A DNA stretch of 64,000 nt from Acidobacteriota bacterium (GCA_028875725.1 JAPPCR010000005.1:317501-381500), one strand, 5' to 3'; positions 49,828 to 63,876 are shown, counted from the first letter of the stretch. Numbers and translations: made by a program. Notes: generated from the letters alone by a model not told the origin.

Positions 49828-50484
49828 TCAGTCATCGAAGCTCTTGCCCGTGGCCCGCCAGTCGGAGAGGAAGCTCTCCAGGCCGATGTCGGTCAGCGGA
49901 TGACGGTAGAGCTGGCTCAGCGTCTTGAAGGGAAGGGTCGCCACGTCGGCGCCCATCTCGGCCGAGATGACGACGTGGACCGGATGGCGCACCGACGCGA
50001 CCAGGACCTCCGTCTCGAAGTCGTACCGGGAGTAGATCGAAACGACCTGGCGAATCAGGTCCATGCCGTCCTGGGCGATGTCGTCGAGGCGGCCGACGAA
50101 GGGCGAGATGTAGGCGGCGCCCGCCTTCGCCGCCAGCAGCGCCTGGGACGGCGAGAAGCAGAGGGTCACGTTGCACCGGATCCCTTCCTCCGCGAGGCGT
50201 CGCACGGCGGTCAGCCCCGGCGGCCCGAGCGGCACCTTGACGACGACGTTGTCGGCCAGGCCGGCGAGCCGCCGGCCCTGCTCGAGCATGCCGTCGAGAT
50301 CCGTCGCCAGCACCTCGCCGCTGACGGGGCCCGGCACCAGCTCCGCGATCTCCTTGACGGTCGGCAGGTACCGCTTGCCCTGCTTGGCGATCAGGCTCGG
50401 GTTCGTGGTGACGCCGTCGACCATCCCCCACTCGAGGCCGGTCTCGATCTCGCCTGTGTCCGCGGTGTCCAGAAAGAACTTCAT
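49828..50484 (-). CDS. Transaldolase / fructose-6-phosphate aldolase family (TalC-like)
   Basis: This 218-residue protein belongs to the short transaldolase family: start [29 protein letters not shown], the Schiff-base lysine in [45 protein letters not shown]. It performs a transaldolase reaction of the pentose phosphate pathway or a fructose-6-phosphate aldol cleavage; the two cannot be told apart without structure. I chose the ATG at 50484 rather than 50499 because the family starts there. The gene follows gyrA by 26 bp. Confidence 0.92.
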   Translation of the reverse strand: MKFFLDTADTGEIETGLEWGMVDGVTTNPSLIAKQGKRYLPTVKEIAELVPGPVSGEVLATDLDGMLEQGRRLAGLADNVVVKVPLGPPGLTAVRRLAEEGIRCNVTLCFSPSQALLAAKAGAAYISPFVGRLDDIAQDGMDLIRQVVSIYSRYDFETEVLVASVRHPVHVVISAEMGADVATLPFKTLSQLYRHPLTDIGLESFLSDWRATGKSFDD

Positions 50485-50510
50485 CGTGGCGCTCCCCACC
50501 CTGCTCGCTG

Positions 50511-53054
<2,544 letters not shown>

Positions 53055-53064
53055 GGTCGATGGG

Positions 53065-55650
<2,586 letters not shown>

Positions 55651-56763
55651 TCAGATCCGCATCGGCATGATCACGCACAAGTAGCGGAAATCAGGCCCCC
55701 CAACGGGCTCTCCGAGACACTGACTGTTCTCGTCCTTGAGCGCGAACTCCACCTGCTCGGTGTCGACCGCGGACAGGAAATCCCGCACGTAGACGGGGTT
55801 CAGGCCGATGTCCAGTTTCTCGGCCTCGTAGTCACAGGCGAGGCTCTCCTCCGCCTCGCCCAGATCCGGGTTCGAGGACGAAACACGCAGCGACTGGGCC
55901 TCGAAACCGAGCCTGACCATGGGGGCGCGGTCACCCGTCAGCAGGGCGACCCGATGCACCACCTCGGAGAGCGCGCCGCGATCGAACGTCGCCTTGCGGT
56001 CGTTCTCCGTGGAGATCACCTTCTCGTAGTCCGGGAACGTCCCCTCGAGAATGCGGCACGTGAGCTCGCGACGCCCGATGACGAAGCCGAGATGGTGCTC
56101 GCCGCGACGGAAACGGATCGTCTCGTCGCTGTCGAAGCGCATCAACTCGAGCAGCGCCTTGCGCGGCGCGAGAACGCCGTCCGCTTCCGCGACGCCCGCC
56201 ATCTCGGCCTCGATCAGGGCAAGCCGGTGGCCGTCCGTCGCGACCATCTCGACCTTGCCGTCCTTCAACTTGAGCAGGGCTCCGTTCAACTGGAAGCGGG
56301 ACTCTTCCGCCGAGACGGCGAAGATGATCTTGCCGATCATCCGCTTGACCTCGGGGAAAGGCGCCTCGAACGACGAGGACGACGAGCCCTGGTCGACCGT
56401 GGTGAGTGTCGGGAAGTCCTCGGCCGAGAGACCGTTGATCCGGAACTTCGAAGACCCGGCGTCGATATGAAGCGAGTTTGAATCGCCGGTCGACAACTCG
56501 ACGGGACCGTCGGCCAGGGCGCGAACGATCTCGAGGAACTTCCGGGCCTGCACCGCAGTGGCGCCCGGTTCGCAGCTTCCTTCCTCCGCGCTGCACCAGG
56601 AGGTCAGGGAAACGTCCAGATCCGTCGCTGCCAGTTCCAGACGATCGTCGCGGACCGTCAGGAGAAGATGGGAGAGGACCGGAATCGTTGACCTGCTCTC
56701 GACGATGCCGCGCATCGCCACGAGCTCGGTCAGCAGTTCTCGTCGTTCGACTCGGGTCTTCAT
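55651..56763 (-). CDS. dnaN: DNA polymerase III beta subunit (sliding clamp)
   Basis: The beta clamp tethers polymerase to DNA. The 370-residue protein starts MKTRVERRELLTELVAMRGIVESRSTIPVLSHLL and has the three-fold clamp domains with LELAATDLDVSLTSW, VEMVATDGHRLALIEAEM and the C-terminal PVGGPDFRYLCVIMPMRI (the conserved PxRL/MPMR end). I chose the ATG at 56763, with a good GAGGAG, because the ORF upstream of it is not conserved. dnaA lies upstream, 357 bp away. Confidence 0.95.
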   Translation of the reverse strand: MKTRVERRELLTELVAMRGIVESRSTIPVLSHLLLTVRDDRLELAATDLDVSLTSWCSAEEGSCEPGATAVQARKFLEIVRALADGPVELSTGDSNSLHIDAGSSKFRINGLSAEDFPTLTTVDQGSSSSSFEAPFPEVKRMIGKIIFAVSAEESRFQLNGALLKLKDGKVEMVATDGHRLALIEAEMAGVAEADGVLAPRKALLELMRFDSDETIRFRRGEHHLGFVIGRRELTCRILEGTFPDYEKVISTENDRKATFDRGALSEVVHRVALLTGDRAPMVRLGFEAQSLRVSSSNPDLGEAEESLACDYEAEKLDIGLNPVYVRDFLSAVDTEQVEFALKDENSQCLGEPVGGPDFRYLCVIMPMRI

Positions 56764-57120
56764 CTGTCTTCTCCTCGGGAAGAAATATACACCAAGAAAG
56801 TAGCCGTAGAAGGCGCCGGTTTCGCGTGAGGAAGAACCTTGTAAATCATTTATAATCAGTAGTTTGGGTCGTATGGTAGGACATCGGTGAGGAGTGGAGT
56901 CGGCAGCGGAGCGATTGTGCATTCTGCGGACTTCGGCCGCCGGGCCGCGCGGAGCACGGATTCTCTCCACAGTACGGCCGCAGGACAACCGGAACTGGTG
57001 CCCTGACAATCCGCTGCCGGTGCGCAGATCCCCTGGTGCCCGATCCGCCGCGATTCCGCAGGATGTTCATTCGACAGGTTGCGCGGAGGTCGTCCCTGGC
57101 GAGACGGCGGCGGCTCTCGC
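56764..57120. other. 357-bp dnaA-dnaN intergenic region with AT-rich tracts
   Basis: There is no gene here. Two AT-rich tracts stand out from the GC-rich surroundings: about 56780-56801 (next to the dnaN ribosome binding site) and 56839-56866 (AAATCATTTATAATCAGTAG-like). They may hold the dnaN promoter (minus-strand TATATT or TATAAA boxes) or a DNA-unwinding element of an origin. One weak DnaA-box-like sequence, CTCTCCACA, occurs at 56963-56971 (7 of 9 to TTATCCACA). Confidence 0.45.
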
Positions 57121-58476
57121 TCAGCCGAGTTGACGGGTGAAGCGCTCCAGTTGAGCGGCCAGGCGCTCGTCGTCGGCGCGTCGGCGCTCGATCTGCTCGA
57201 CGGAGTACATGACGGTCGAGTGATGCTTGCCGTTGAAGACCCTCCCGATCTCCGGGTAGGACATCTCGGTCAGGCGCTTGCAGAGGTACATCGCGATCTG
57301 GCGGGGATAGGTGATCTGCCGGGAGTTGCTCTTGCTCTTGATCTCGCGGACCTTGAGGCCGTAGTGGTGGGCCACCATCTTGATGATCTGCGCCGAGGAC
57401 ACGGGACGGTCCTGTTCCGGCAGTACGTCGCGCAGCGCTTCCTTGGCGAACTCGAGATCGAGGGGCACACCCGACAGCGAGGCGAAGGCGGTGACCCGGT
57501 TGAGCAGGCCTTCGAGTTCGCGCACGTTCGAATGCACCTGTCGCGCGATGAACATGGCGACGTCCGTGTCCAGATCCAGGCCCTGGAGTTGCCGCGCCTT
57601 GCGCTGGAGAATGGCGACCTTGGTCTCCAGGTCGGGCGGCTGGATGTCGGCGAGAAGACCCGATCCGAAGCGGCTTCGGAGGCGCTCTTCGATGTCCGCC
57701 ATGTCGCGCGGCTGGGCGTCCGAGGTCACGATGATCTGCTTCTGGCGGGTGTAGAGCACGTTGAAGGTGTGGAAGAACTCCTCCTGGGAGCGCTCCTTCT
57801 TGGCCAGGAACTGGATGTCATCCACCAGCAGGACGTCGATCGTCCGGTAGCGCTCGCGGAAGGCGGGCATTCGCTCGAAGCGGATCGAGGTGATCAGGTC
57901 GTTGACGAAGTCTTCGGCGGCGAGGTACACGACTCTCGTACCCGGAGCCGCCCGCTTGAGGCGGTTTCCGATCGCATGCAGGAGATGGGTCTTGCCCAGA
58001 CCCACGCCGCCGTAGAGGAAGAGCGGGTTGTACGCGATGCCGGGCTTCTCGGCGACGGCCTGGGAGGCGGCGCTGGCGAAGCGGTTCGAGTTGCCGACGA
58101 CGAACGAGTCGAACCGGTACTGGGGGTTGAGCGAACTGCTTGGCGCCCCCTCCAGGTCGGGGCGAGTTGCCGGCTCCCGGCTCGCGATGGACTTCGCAGC
58201 CGACGATCGTCCCGGCGTGTCGACTCTGGTCCGCGTTTCGCCGCTCTTGAACAGGACCTGGTATGTCGGGCCCTTGAGGTCTGCGATCGCCCAGTCGACG
58301 ATCGGGCGGAAGCCCTCTTCGAGCGCCTCGACGAAGCGCGAGTTCGGCGCTTCGAGGACGAGGTGGTCGGCGTCCTCCGACGCGACCCTCAGGGGATGAA
58401 ACCAGGTGCGAAAGTCCTCGGCCGGGAGATCCGCCCGCAACTGCCGTCGTAGAGTCGGCCAGACGGAACTAGGCAT
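57121..58476 (-). CDS. dnaA: Chromosomal replication initiator DnaA
   Basis: DnaA opens the chromosome origin. The 451-residue protein has the N-terminal DnaB-interaction domain (SSVWPTLRRQLRADLPAEDFRTWF), a variable linker, the AAA+ domain with NPLFLYGGVGLGKTHLLHAIGN and VLLVDDIQFLAKKERSQEEFFHTFN, and the C-terminal DNA-binding domain with the signature GRVFNGKHHSTVMYSVEQIE. An ATG at 58491 also exists, but the one at 58476 has a GAGGGAG ribosome binding site. No rpmH or rnpA lies upstream; the next gene is the divergent mutY. Confidence 0.95.
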   Translation of the reverse strand: MPSSVWPTLRRQLRADLPAEDFRTWFHPLRVASEDADHLVLEAPNSRFVEALEEGFRPIVDWAIADLKGPTYQVLFKSGETRTRVDTPGRSSAAKSIASREPATRPDLEGAPSSSLNPQYRFDSFVVGNSNRFASAASQAVAEKPGIAYNPLFLYGGVGLGKTHLLHAIGNRLKRAAPGTRVVYLAAEDFVNDLITSIRFERMPAFRERYRTIDVLLVDDIQFLAKKERSQEEFFHTFNVLYTRQKQIIVTSDAQPRDMADIEERLRSRFGSGLLADIQPPDLETKVAILQRKARQLQGLDLDTDVAMFIARQVHSNVRELEGLLNRVTAFASLSGVPLDLEFAKEALRDVLPEQDRPVSSAQIIKMVAHHYGLKVREIKSKSNSRQITYPRQIAMYLCKRLTEMSYPEIGRVFNGKHHSTVMYSVEQIERRRADDERLAAQLERFTRQLG

Positions 58477-58604
58477 GCTCCCTCTTGCCATCCGCAGCGA
58501 CGAGAGCCATGGTGAACCAGCGCACGGCAGAGCCTTTGCCCGCTTGTTCCGTTGCTACTCCGAACCGACGCACTTCTCCCCCACGTTCCGACGCGCACGA
58601 CCAC

Positions 58605-58679
58605 CAATTCCCGGTGCCGGGTAGGGAATTGCCGCTCTGCAGAGCTACGTTCCGCAGCTTTTCCGCACAGTGTGGAAAA
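58605..58679. promoter_or_regulatory. Cluster of three dyads between dnaA and mutY (candidate origin/regulatory region)
   Basis: Within the 407-bp dnaA-mutY gap lie CAATTCCC/GGGAATTG (58605-58612 and 58624-58631), a perfect 12-bp palindrome GCTCTGCAGAGC (58634-58645) and a near-perfect 21-bp dyad (58659-58679) made of TTTTCCGCA and inverted TTTTCCACA. The latter two are 7/9 and 8/9 matches to the DnaA box TTATCCACA. The rest of the gap, toward mutY, shows a pyrimidine-rich stretch (58813-58837) and nothing else I can name. Confidence 0.5.
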
Positions 58680-58883
58680 ACCTTGGACGACCGGCGAAGA
58701 GACTCGGGGCAGATAACTCCAGGGGACTATCTGTTGGTCCCACGCCGTGTGGCCTCCGTTGCGCGAGAAGCGCAGGATAGCAGCGGGATCCGGCTTCAAC
58801 AAGGGGTGTCTGACCACTTTCTTCACGTTTTCTTCGTCGCGGGCGCGGCGCGGTCCGGCCGCGGCGCGTCTAGGTTCTGAACT

Positions 58884-59987
58884 GTGTTGCAGTTAGTCGA
58901 GCCGGAGGCCCTCCGGGGGACGCTGCTGGCCTGGTTCGACCGCTGCCGGCGCGACTTGCCCTGGCGGCGAACCGAGGATCCGTACGAGATTCTCGTCGCG
59001 GAAATCATGCTCCAGCAGACCCGGAGTGAGGTCGTCGCGACCCGGTACCGTGGATTCCTGGACCGCTTCCCCCGTGTCGGCGCGCTGGCGGAAGCCCGGG
59101 TCGAGTCTGTGGAAGCGGCATGGTCGGGCCTCGGTTACTACCGCCGCGCCCGGAATCTCCACCGGGCGGCCCGGATCCTGGTGGAACGCCGCACGCTGCC
59201 CGCGAGCGCCGCGGAGTGGGCGGAGCTGCCGGGAATCGGCGCGTACACCTCTGCGCTGCTCGCGAGCCGCTGCTGCGGGGAGGCGTCGCCCGTGCTGGAC
59301 GGCAACGTCGAACGGGTGCTGAGCCGGTTCCTGGCATCCACGGAACCTCCTCGCCGAGCCGCCGCCAGGCGGAGGCTCCTGGCGACCGCGGCCCGGTTGC
59401 TGGATGGGAGCCGTCCCGGCGACTCCAACCAGGCGCTGATGGAGGTCGGTTCGCTGGTTTGCCGTCGAGGTGCGCCGGATTGCGGCGTCTGTCCCCTCGC
59501 CCCGGGTTGCCGCGCCTTCCACTCGGCGGATATCGATCCGCGGTCCTTCCCGGTTGCCGGACCGCGGCGCTCCCGGGAAGTCCGCCACTGCTTCACGGCC
59601 GTCGTCCAGCGAGGCGACGACCTGCTGCTCCATCGCCGGCCCGGGGACGCGGACTGGCTGGCCGGCCGCTGGCACCTGCCGACGGTGGAGCTCGCGAGCG
59701 GCGACGAGCCGGGCCGCGCGGCGGAAGTGCTGGGTCGGGAGTTCGGTGGCTGCTGGGAGTGTGACGAACGGCCGGTCCTGGTGCGGCACGCCGTGACCTA
59801 CAGGGATTTCCTTGTGCGGGCGGCGGTCGCCCGCTGGCGTCCGGAACGGCCGACGGCGGGACAATCCTCCCTGGCCTGGTTCGGCCAGGCGGAGATCGGG
59901 GAGTTGCCGACCTCGTCCCTGCTGCGGAAGACGCTCGACGCCGTCTGCGCCAACCGCGCCGATCCGCCACTACACTCCGGGCCATGA
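58884..59987 (+). CDS. mutY: Adenine DNA glycosylase MutY
   Basis: MutY removes adenine opposite 8-oxoguanine. The 367-residue protein has the catalytic Glu in ILVAEIMLQQTRSEVV, helix-hairpin-helix LPGIGAYTSALLAS, the catalytic Asp in VLDGNVERVLSRF, and the 4Fe-4S loop CRRGAPDCGVCPLAPGC (C-x6-C-x2-C-x5-C). The C-terminal Nudix-like domain that recognises 8-oxoG is present (about 230-360). The start is GTG at 58884. The stop overlaps the next gene by 4 bp. The Fe-S cluster makes it a client of the SUF system. Confidence 0.95.
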   Translation: MLQLVEPEALRGTLLAWFDRCRRDLPWRRTEDPYEILVAEIMLQQTRSEVVATRYRGFLDRFPRVGALAEARVESVEAAWSGLGYYRRARNLHRAARILVERRTLPASAAEWAELPGIGAYTSALLASRCCGEASPVLDGNVERVLSRFLASTEPPRRAAARRRLLATAARLLDGSRPGDSNQALMEVGSLVCRRGAPDCGVCPLAPGCRAFHSADIDPRSFPVAGPRRSREVRHCFTAVVQRGDDLLLHRRPGDADWLAGRWHLPTVELASGDEPGRAAEVLGREFGGCWECDERPVLVRHAVTYRDFLVRAAVARWRPERPTAGQSSLAWFGQAEIGELPTSSLLRKTLDAVCANRADPPLHSGP

Positions 59988-61201
59988 CGCCGACGGAACC
60001 TCCGCCGAGGATCCCCTTTGTCGACCTGGCCGCCCAGTCGAGGCGACTCCGGCCGGAGATCGACCGCCGGATCGCCGACGTTCTCGACCACGGCCGCTAC
60101 GTCATGGGTCCCGAGGTCGACGAACTGGAGGTGGAGCTGGGCCGATGGGCCGGCGGCGCCTCCGCGGTGGCGGTCTCGAGCGGATCGGATGCCCTGCTGA
60201 TCGCCCTGCTCGCGCTTGGCGTCGGCAGAGGCGGGAACCGCCGCCGCGACGCCGTCTTCGTTCCAACCTTCACGTTCACTGCGACCGCGGAGGTCGTTCT
60301 GCTCGCCGGCGCGGTGCCCGTCTTTGTCGATGTGCGGGAAGAGGACTTCCTGATCGACCTCGAGTCGCTCGACCGGGAGTACGAGGCCGTGCGGGCCGCC
60401 GGTGTCGCCACGCCGAAGGCAGTGATTCCGGTGGACCTGTTCGGCCTGCCGGTGGCCGAGGAACCGCTGGCGGAGTGGGCGGCCAGCAGACAGCTCGAGG
60501 TGATCTCGGACGCGGCCCAGAGTTTCGGCGCGCGCCGCGACGGAAGTCCGGTCGGTTCGCTGGCGCCGATCACGACGACCAGCTTCTATCCGGCCAAGCC
60601 TCTCGGAGGCTACGGCGACGGCGGCGCGGTGCTTTGTGTGGAGCCGGCAACCGCGGAGATCGTCCGCTCCATCCGCGAGCACGGCCAGAGCGCCGACCGC
60701 TACGACATCGTTCGGCTCGGTGTGAACGGCCGCCTTGACAGCCTTCAGGCCGCCGTGCTGCTGGCGAAGCTGACCGTCTTCGAGCAGGAGCTGGCTGCAC
60801 GGCGCGCCGTCGCGGCGGGCTACAGCGAGCGGCTGCGAGCCGTTGGGTCCTCGGCGGCGACGCCCTGGAGGGTGTCGGTGCCGGAGTGCGGCGCCGGCCC
60901 CGAGTCGGGTGTCGAGTCGAGCTGGGCCCAGTACACGCTCCGCGTCGACGACGCGGCCGGCCAGCCGTCGGCCGGGACGAGGGACGCCCTGAGGGCACAC
61001 CTCGACCGTGCCGGCATCCCCACCGCCGTCTACTACCCGCGCCCCATGCACCTGCAGCCGGCCTACGAGAGCTACGGCCGCGGCGCCGGCTCGCTGCCGG
61101 TCAGCGAAAGCCTGGCGGACCGCGTCGTCAGCCTGCCGATGCATCCGTACCTGGACCAGGACGCGCTGGACCGCATCTGCGAGCGGATCGCGAACGCCTG
61201 A
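59984..61201 (+). CDS. DegT/DnrJ/EryC1/StrS-family sugar aminotransferase
   Basis: This 405-residue PLP enzyme aminates keto-sugars on nucleotide-sugar carriers. Family features: IPFVDLAAQSRRL start, YVMGPEVDELE, VSSGSDALLIALLALGVG, VFVPTFTFTATAEVVLLAGAVPVFVDV, ISDAAQSFGA, PLP lysine in TSFYPAKPLGGYGDGGA, GVNGRLDSLQAAVLLAKL and PTAVYYPRPMHLQP. It could build an amino sugar for surface polysaccharide. The ATG overlaps the mutY stop. The exact sugar is not predictable. A glycine-rich loop around GVGRGGNRRRDAV is an unusual insertion. Confidence 0.9.
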   Translation: MTPTEPPPRIPFVDLAAQSRRLRPEIDRRIADVLDHGRYVMGPEVDELEVELGRWAGGASAVAVSSGSDALLIALLALGVGRGGNRRRDAVFVPTFTFTATAEVVLLAGAVPVFVDVREEDFLIDLESLDREYEAVRAAGVATPKAVIPVDLFGLPVAEEPLAEWAASRQLEVISDAAQSFGARRDGSPVGSLAPITTTSFYPAKPLGGYGDGGAVLCVEPATAEIVRSIREHGQSADRYDIVRLGVNGRLDSLQAAVLLAKLTVFEQELAARRAVAAGYSERLRAVGSSAATPWRVSVPECGAGPESGVESSWAQYTLRVDDAAGQPSAGTRDALRAHLDRAGIPTAVYYPRPMHLQPAYESYGRGAGSLPVSESLADRVVSLPMHPYLDQDALDRICERIANA

Positions 61202-61206
61202 CGGAA

Positions 61207-62550
61207 GTGCGCTCGCAAGGGCTCGAGAGCGGCCGCCTGCTGCCGGAGATCCTGTTCCCGCCTCCGGGCCCGCGGGCCAGGGCGATGGCCGCGCGCCTCG
61301 AAGCCTCCGAGGCGCCGGGCATCAACACGCTGGCCGGATCGTCGCCGCTTCGCAGCGCGCTGTCTTCCACGGGTCAGAAGACCCGCGTACCCAGCGGAAC
61401 GACCGCGATGCTCTGGGCCGAAGCCCTGGGCAGCAACGTGGTCGACGTCGACGGAAACCGCTACCTCGACCTCACCGCCGGTTTCGGTGTCGCGGCCGTC
61501 GGCCACCGCCACCCGGCCGTGGTCACGGCGGTCAGGGAGCAGGCGGAGCAGCTCGTCCACGGCCTTGGCGATGTCTATGCCCACCCTGCTCGCCTTGAGT
61601 TGGCCGAGCGCCTCTGTGCGCTCGCGCCGCTCGCCGACCCCCGGGTCTATTTCGCCGTCTCCGGCGCCGACGCGGTGGAGATCGCGCTGAAGACGGGCCG
61701 CCTGCACAGCGGCCGCCCGGGCGTGCTCGCGTTCGATCACGCCTACCACGGGACCACCCTCGGAGCGCTGGCGGCCACCTCGAGGCCGGCCTTCCGCGAA
61801 CCCTTCACCCGGCCGCTCGAGGAACTCGTTCACCGTCTGCCGTACGGCGGGTCCCCGGAACGGATCGCAGAGCTGTTCGAGCGGCAGCCGGAAGTCGGCA
61901 CCTGCCTGGTCGAGCCCGTCATCGGCCGCGAGGCCACCCGCTGGCCGCCGTCCGGCTGGCTGGCGGCCCTGGCCGAAGTCTGCCGCCGGCACGACGTCGT
62001 CCTCGCGGTGGACGAGATCTTCACCGGCTTCGGCCGCTGCGGCGCCTGGTTCGTATGCCGCGAAGCCGGCGTCGAACCGGACCTCGTCTGCTGCGGCAAA
62101 GCCCTCGGCGGCGGCCTCCCGATCGCCGCCGTCCTCGGCAGGAAGGAAGTCCTGGACGTCTGGCGAAGCGACGGCGAAGCCCGCCATACCGCCACGTTCG
62201 TCGCCCACCCCCTCGCCTGCGCCGCCGCCCTCGCCACCCTGGAGGTGATCGAGACCGAAGACCTCGTCGCCCGATCCCGCACGGTAGGCGACCGCATCGG
62301 CAAAGGCCTCGAACCCCTCAGGAACCGCCCCGGAGTCACCGACATCCGCGGCCAGGGCCTCCTCCAGGCCATCGAACTCGACTCCTCCTCCCGCGCCCAC
62401 ACCCTCAGCCGCAACCTCCTCCACCGCGGCCTCATCACGCTCGCCGGCGGCGCCTCCGGCACCGTCCTCCAGCTCTGCCCACCCCTCGTCATCACCGAAC
62501 AGCAGCTCGACCACGCCGCCGGTGTACTGCGCGACGTCGTTGGGGGGTAG
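61207..62550 (+). CDS. Class III PLP aminotransferase
   Basis: This 447-residue enzyme resembles 4-aminobutyrate/ornithine/diaminobutyrate-type aminotransferases: NVVDVDGNRYLDLTAGFGVAAVGHRHPAV, FAVSGADAVEIALKTGR, FDHAYHGTTLGALAATS, VLAVDEIFTGFGRCGAWF and PLP lysine in LVCCGKALGGGLPIAAVLG. The substrate is unknown. The start is GTG at 61207 just after the previous stop; the reading frame is open further upstream inside the DegT gene but does not belong. The 3' third is extremely C-rich. A hairpin GGGTCAGAAGACCC lies in codons 55-60. Confidence 0.87.
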   Translation: MRSQGLESGRLLPEILFPPPGPRARAMAARLEASEAPGINTLAGSSPLRSALSSTGQKTRVPSGTTAMLWAEALGSNVVDVDGNRYLDLTAGFGVAAVGHRHPAVVTAVREQAEQLVHGLGDVYAHPARLELAERLCALAPLADPRVYFAVSGADAVEIALKTGRLHSGRPGVLAFDHAYHGTTLGALAATSRPAFREPFTRPLEELVHRLPYGGSPERIAELFERQPEVGTCLVEPVIGREATRWPPSGWLAALAEVCRRHDVVLAVDEIFTGFGRCGAWFVCREAGVEPDLVCCGKALGGGLPIAAVLGRKEVLDVWRSDGEARHTATFVAHPLACAAALATLEVIETEDLVARSRTVGDRIGKGLEPLRNRPGVTDIRGQGLLQAIELDSSSRAHTLSRNLLHRGLITLAGGASGTVLQLCPPLVITEQQLDHAAGVLRDVVGG

Positions 62551-62779
62551 GCCGTCCGGCCCGCCAGACCCGGACTGGACGCTCCAGGACTTCGCAACAT
62601 TGTCCGGCGACGCGATCGCCCACTCCGGTGACGTCGAGCGACGTTCTGGGTGGACGGTCTCCTACGGTCCTGATTTCCCGGAGCTGAGTACAAGTCGCGG
62701 CTCTGGATCCCGTTGGTACCCCTGCGCCGCCTGATCCCCGAAGCCCAAACGCAGCGTAGCCAGCTACCGAGATCGTCCA
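62551..62779. other. Intergenic region after the aminotransferase, nothing recognised
   Basis: The 411 bp between the class III aminotransferase and recR contain the inverted-arm element 62780-62954. In the remaining 229 bp I see no gene, tRNA or clear terminator; the two flanking genes converge here. Confidence 0.6.
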
Positions 62780-62954
62780 GCCCGTGGAGGTCCGGGGGGA
62801 AGGTCCCCAGCGGGCTGGAGGCAAGCGTCTCCCCAGAACGTCACCTCAACCGACGACCCCCCGCAGCGCAGCCGACCGAAGCGAGCGCTGACTTACCCTG
62901 AACCCAGAGAGCGCGAGCGGCCGATGGGGACCTTCCCCCCGGGCCTCCACGGGC
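62780..62954. repeat. 175-bp element with 29-bp inverted arms (third of similar architecture)
   Basis: Arms 62780-62808 and 62926-62954 are complementary at 28 of 29 positions. It ends 7 bp before the recR stop codon, i.e. just downstream of recR in recR's direction. The sequence is largely different from the copies at 17320 and 39132, but the architecture is the same, and the outermost GCCCG and central GCGAGCG/GGCCGATG bits are similar to copy 1. Confidence 0.85.
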
Positions 62955-62961
62955 GGCCGAA

Positions 62962-63549
62962 CTACAAATCGCGGCGGCCCGCCAGCGAACGGGCGAGGGT
63001 GACCTGGTCGGCGTAGTCGATGTCGCCGCCGACGGGGAGGCCGAAGGCGAGGCGGGTGACGTGGACGCCGCGGCGGTTGAGGAGGTTGGCGAGGTAGAGG
63101 GCGGTGGCTTCGCCCTCGACGTTGGGGTTCATGGCGAGGATCGCCTCTTCGACTCCTTCGAGGCGGTCGAGGAGGGAGGCGACGGTGAGTTCGTCAGGGC
63201 CGACACCGCGTTGAGGGGAGAGGGCCCCCAGGAGGGCGTGGTAGAGGCCGTGGAACTCGCCGGTGCGTTCGATCGGCTCGATGTTGAAGGGCTCCTCCAC
63301 GACGCAGAGCTTGGTCTGGTCGCGTTGCGGATCGCTGCAGATGGAGCATGGATCCACCGCCGTGATCTGGTGGCAGGTCGAGCAGTGGATCATGCGGTCC
63401 TTGACGTCGATGACCGCCTGCGCGAGCGCCTCGGCGCGGGATCGGTCCGCGCGGAGGAGATGGTGGGCCAGCCGTCGCGCCGTCTTCGGACCGATGCCGG
63501 GGAGGCGCGAGAGCTCCTCGACCAGGTTCGACAGCGGATCGGCCGGCAT
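62962..63549 (-). CDS. recR: Recombination mediator RecR
   Basis: RecR works with RecO (and RecF) to load RecA on gapped DNA. The 195-residue protein has the helix-hairpin-helix SRLPGIGPKTARRLAHHLL, a C4 zinc finger (CSTCHQITAVDPCSIC), the TOPRIM part CVVEEPFNIEPIERTGEFHGLYHAL and C-terminal Walker B-like motif near RLAFGLPVGGDIDYADQVTLARSL. The start overlaps the ybaB stop by one base. The order dnaX-ybaB-recR is the usual one. Confidence 0.96.
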   Translation of the reverse strand: MPADPLSNLVEELSRLPGIGPKTARRLAHHLLRADRSRAEALAQAVIDVKDRMIHCSTCHQITAVDPCSICSDPQRDQTKLCVVEEPFNIEPIERTGEFHGLYHALLGALSPQRGVGPDELTVASLLDRLEGVEEAILAMNPNVEGEATALYLANLLNRRGVHVTRLAFGLPVGGDIDYADQVTLARSLAGRRDL

Positions 63550-63842
63550 CAGGTGAGGCCGGGTATGCCGCCGGCCATGTTCCCGATCCGCTGCCCCACG
63601 TACTCGTTCACCTTGCGTCCCGCTTCGTTCACCGCGGCCAGAACGAGATCCTGGACCATGGCGGGATCCTCCGGGTCGAGGACCTCGGAGTCGATGTGCA
63701 CCGCGAGGACCTCCTTCTCGCCGTTCATCCGCACTTCGACCATGCCGCCGCCGACACTGGCGGTGAACTCGGCGGTCGCCAGGTCGCGCCGCATCTGCTC
63801 CTGCATCTGCTGGGCCTGCCGCATCAGCTTCTGGATGTTCAT
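63549..63842 (-). CDS. ybaB: YbaB/EbfC-family nucleoid-associated protein
   Basis: This 97-residue DNA-binding protein (MNIQKLMRQAQQMQEQMRR start, EFTASVGGGMVEVRMNGEKEVLAVHIDSEV, LVLAAVNEAGRKVNEYV) is a standard YbaB/EbfC dimer. It lies between dnaX and recR, 34 bp after the dnaX stop. Confidence 0.95.
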   Translation of the reverse strand: MNIQKLMRQAQQMQEQMRRDLATAEFTASVGGGMVEVRMNGEKEVLAVHIDSEVLDPEDPAMVQDLVLAAVNEAGRKVNEYVGQRIGNMAGGIPGLT

Positions 63843-63876
63843 TCGTCGCTCTTTCCTATGCTCTGTGAGTGGGCAA

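Noticed and set aside
56963..56971. DnaA box in the dnaA-dnaN gap
   Set aside because: A single 7-of-9 match (CTCTCCACA) without neighbours is expected by chance.
62522..62824. Small open frames on both strands after the aminotransferase
   Set aside because: They have no motifs or ribosome binding sites and overlap the inverted-arm element.
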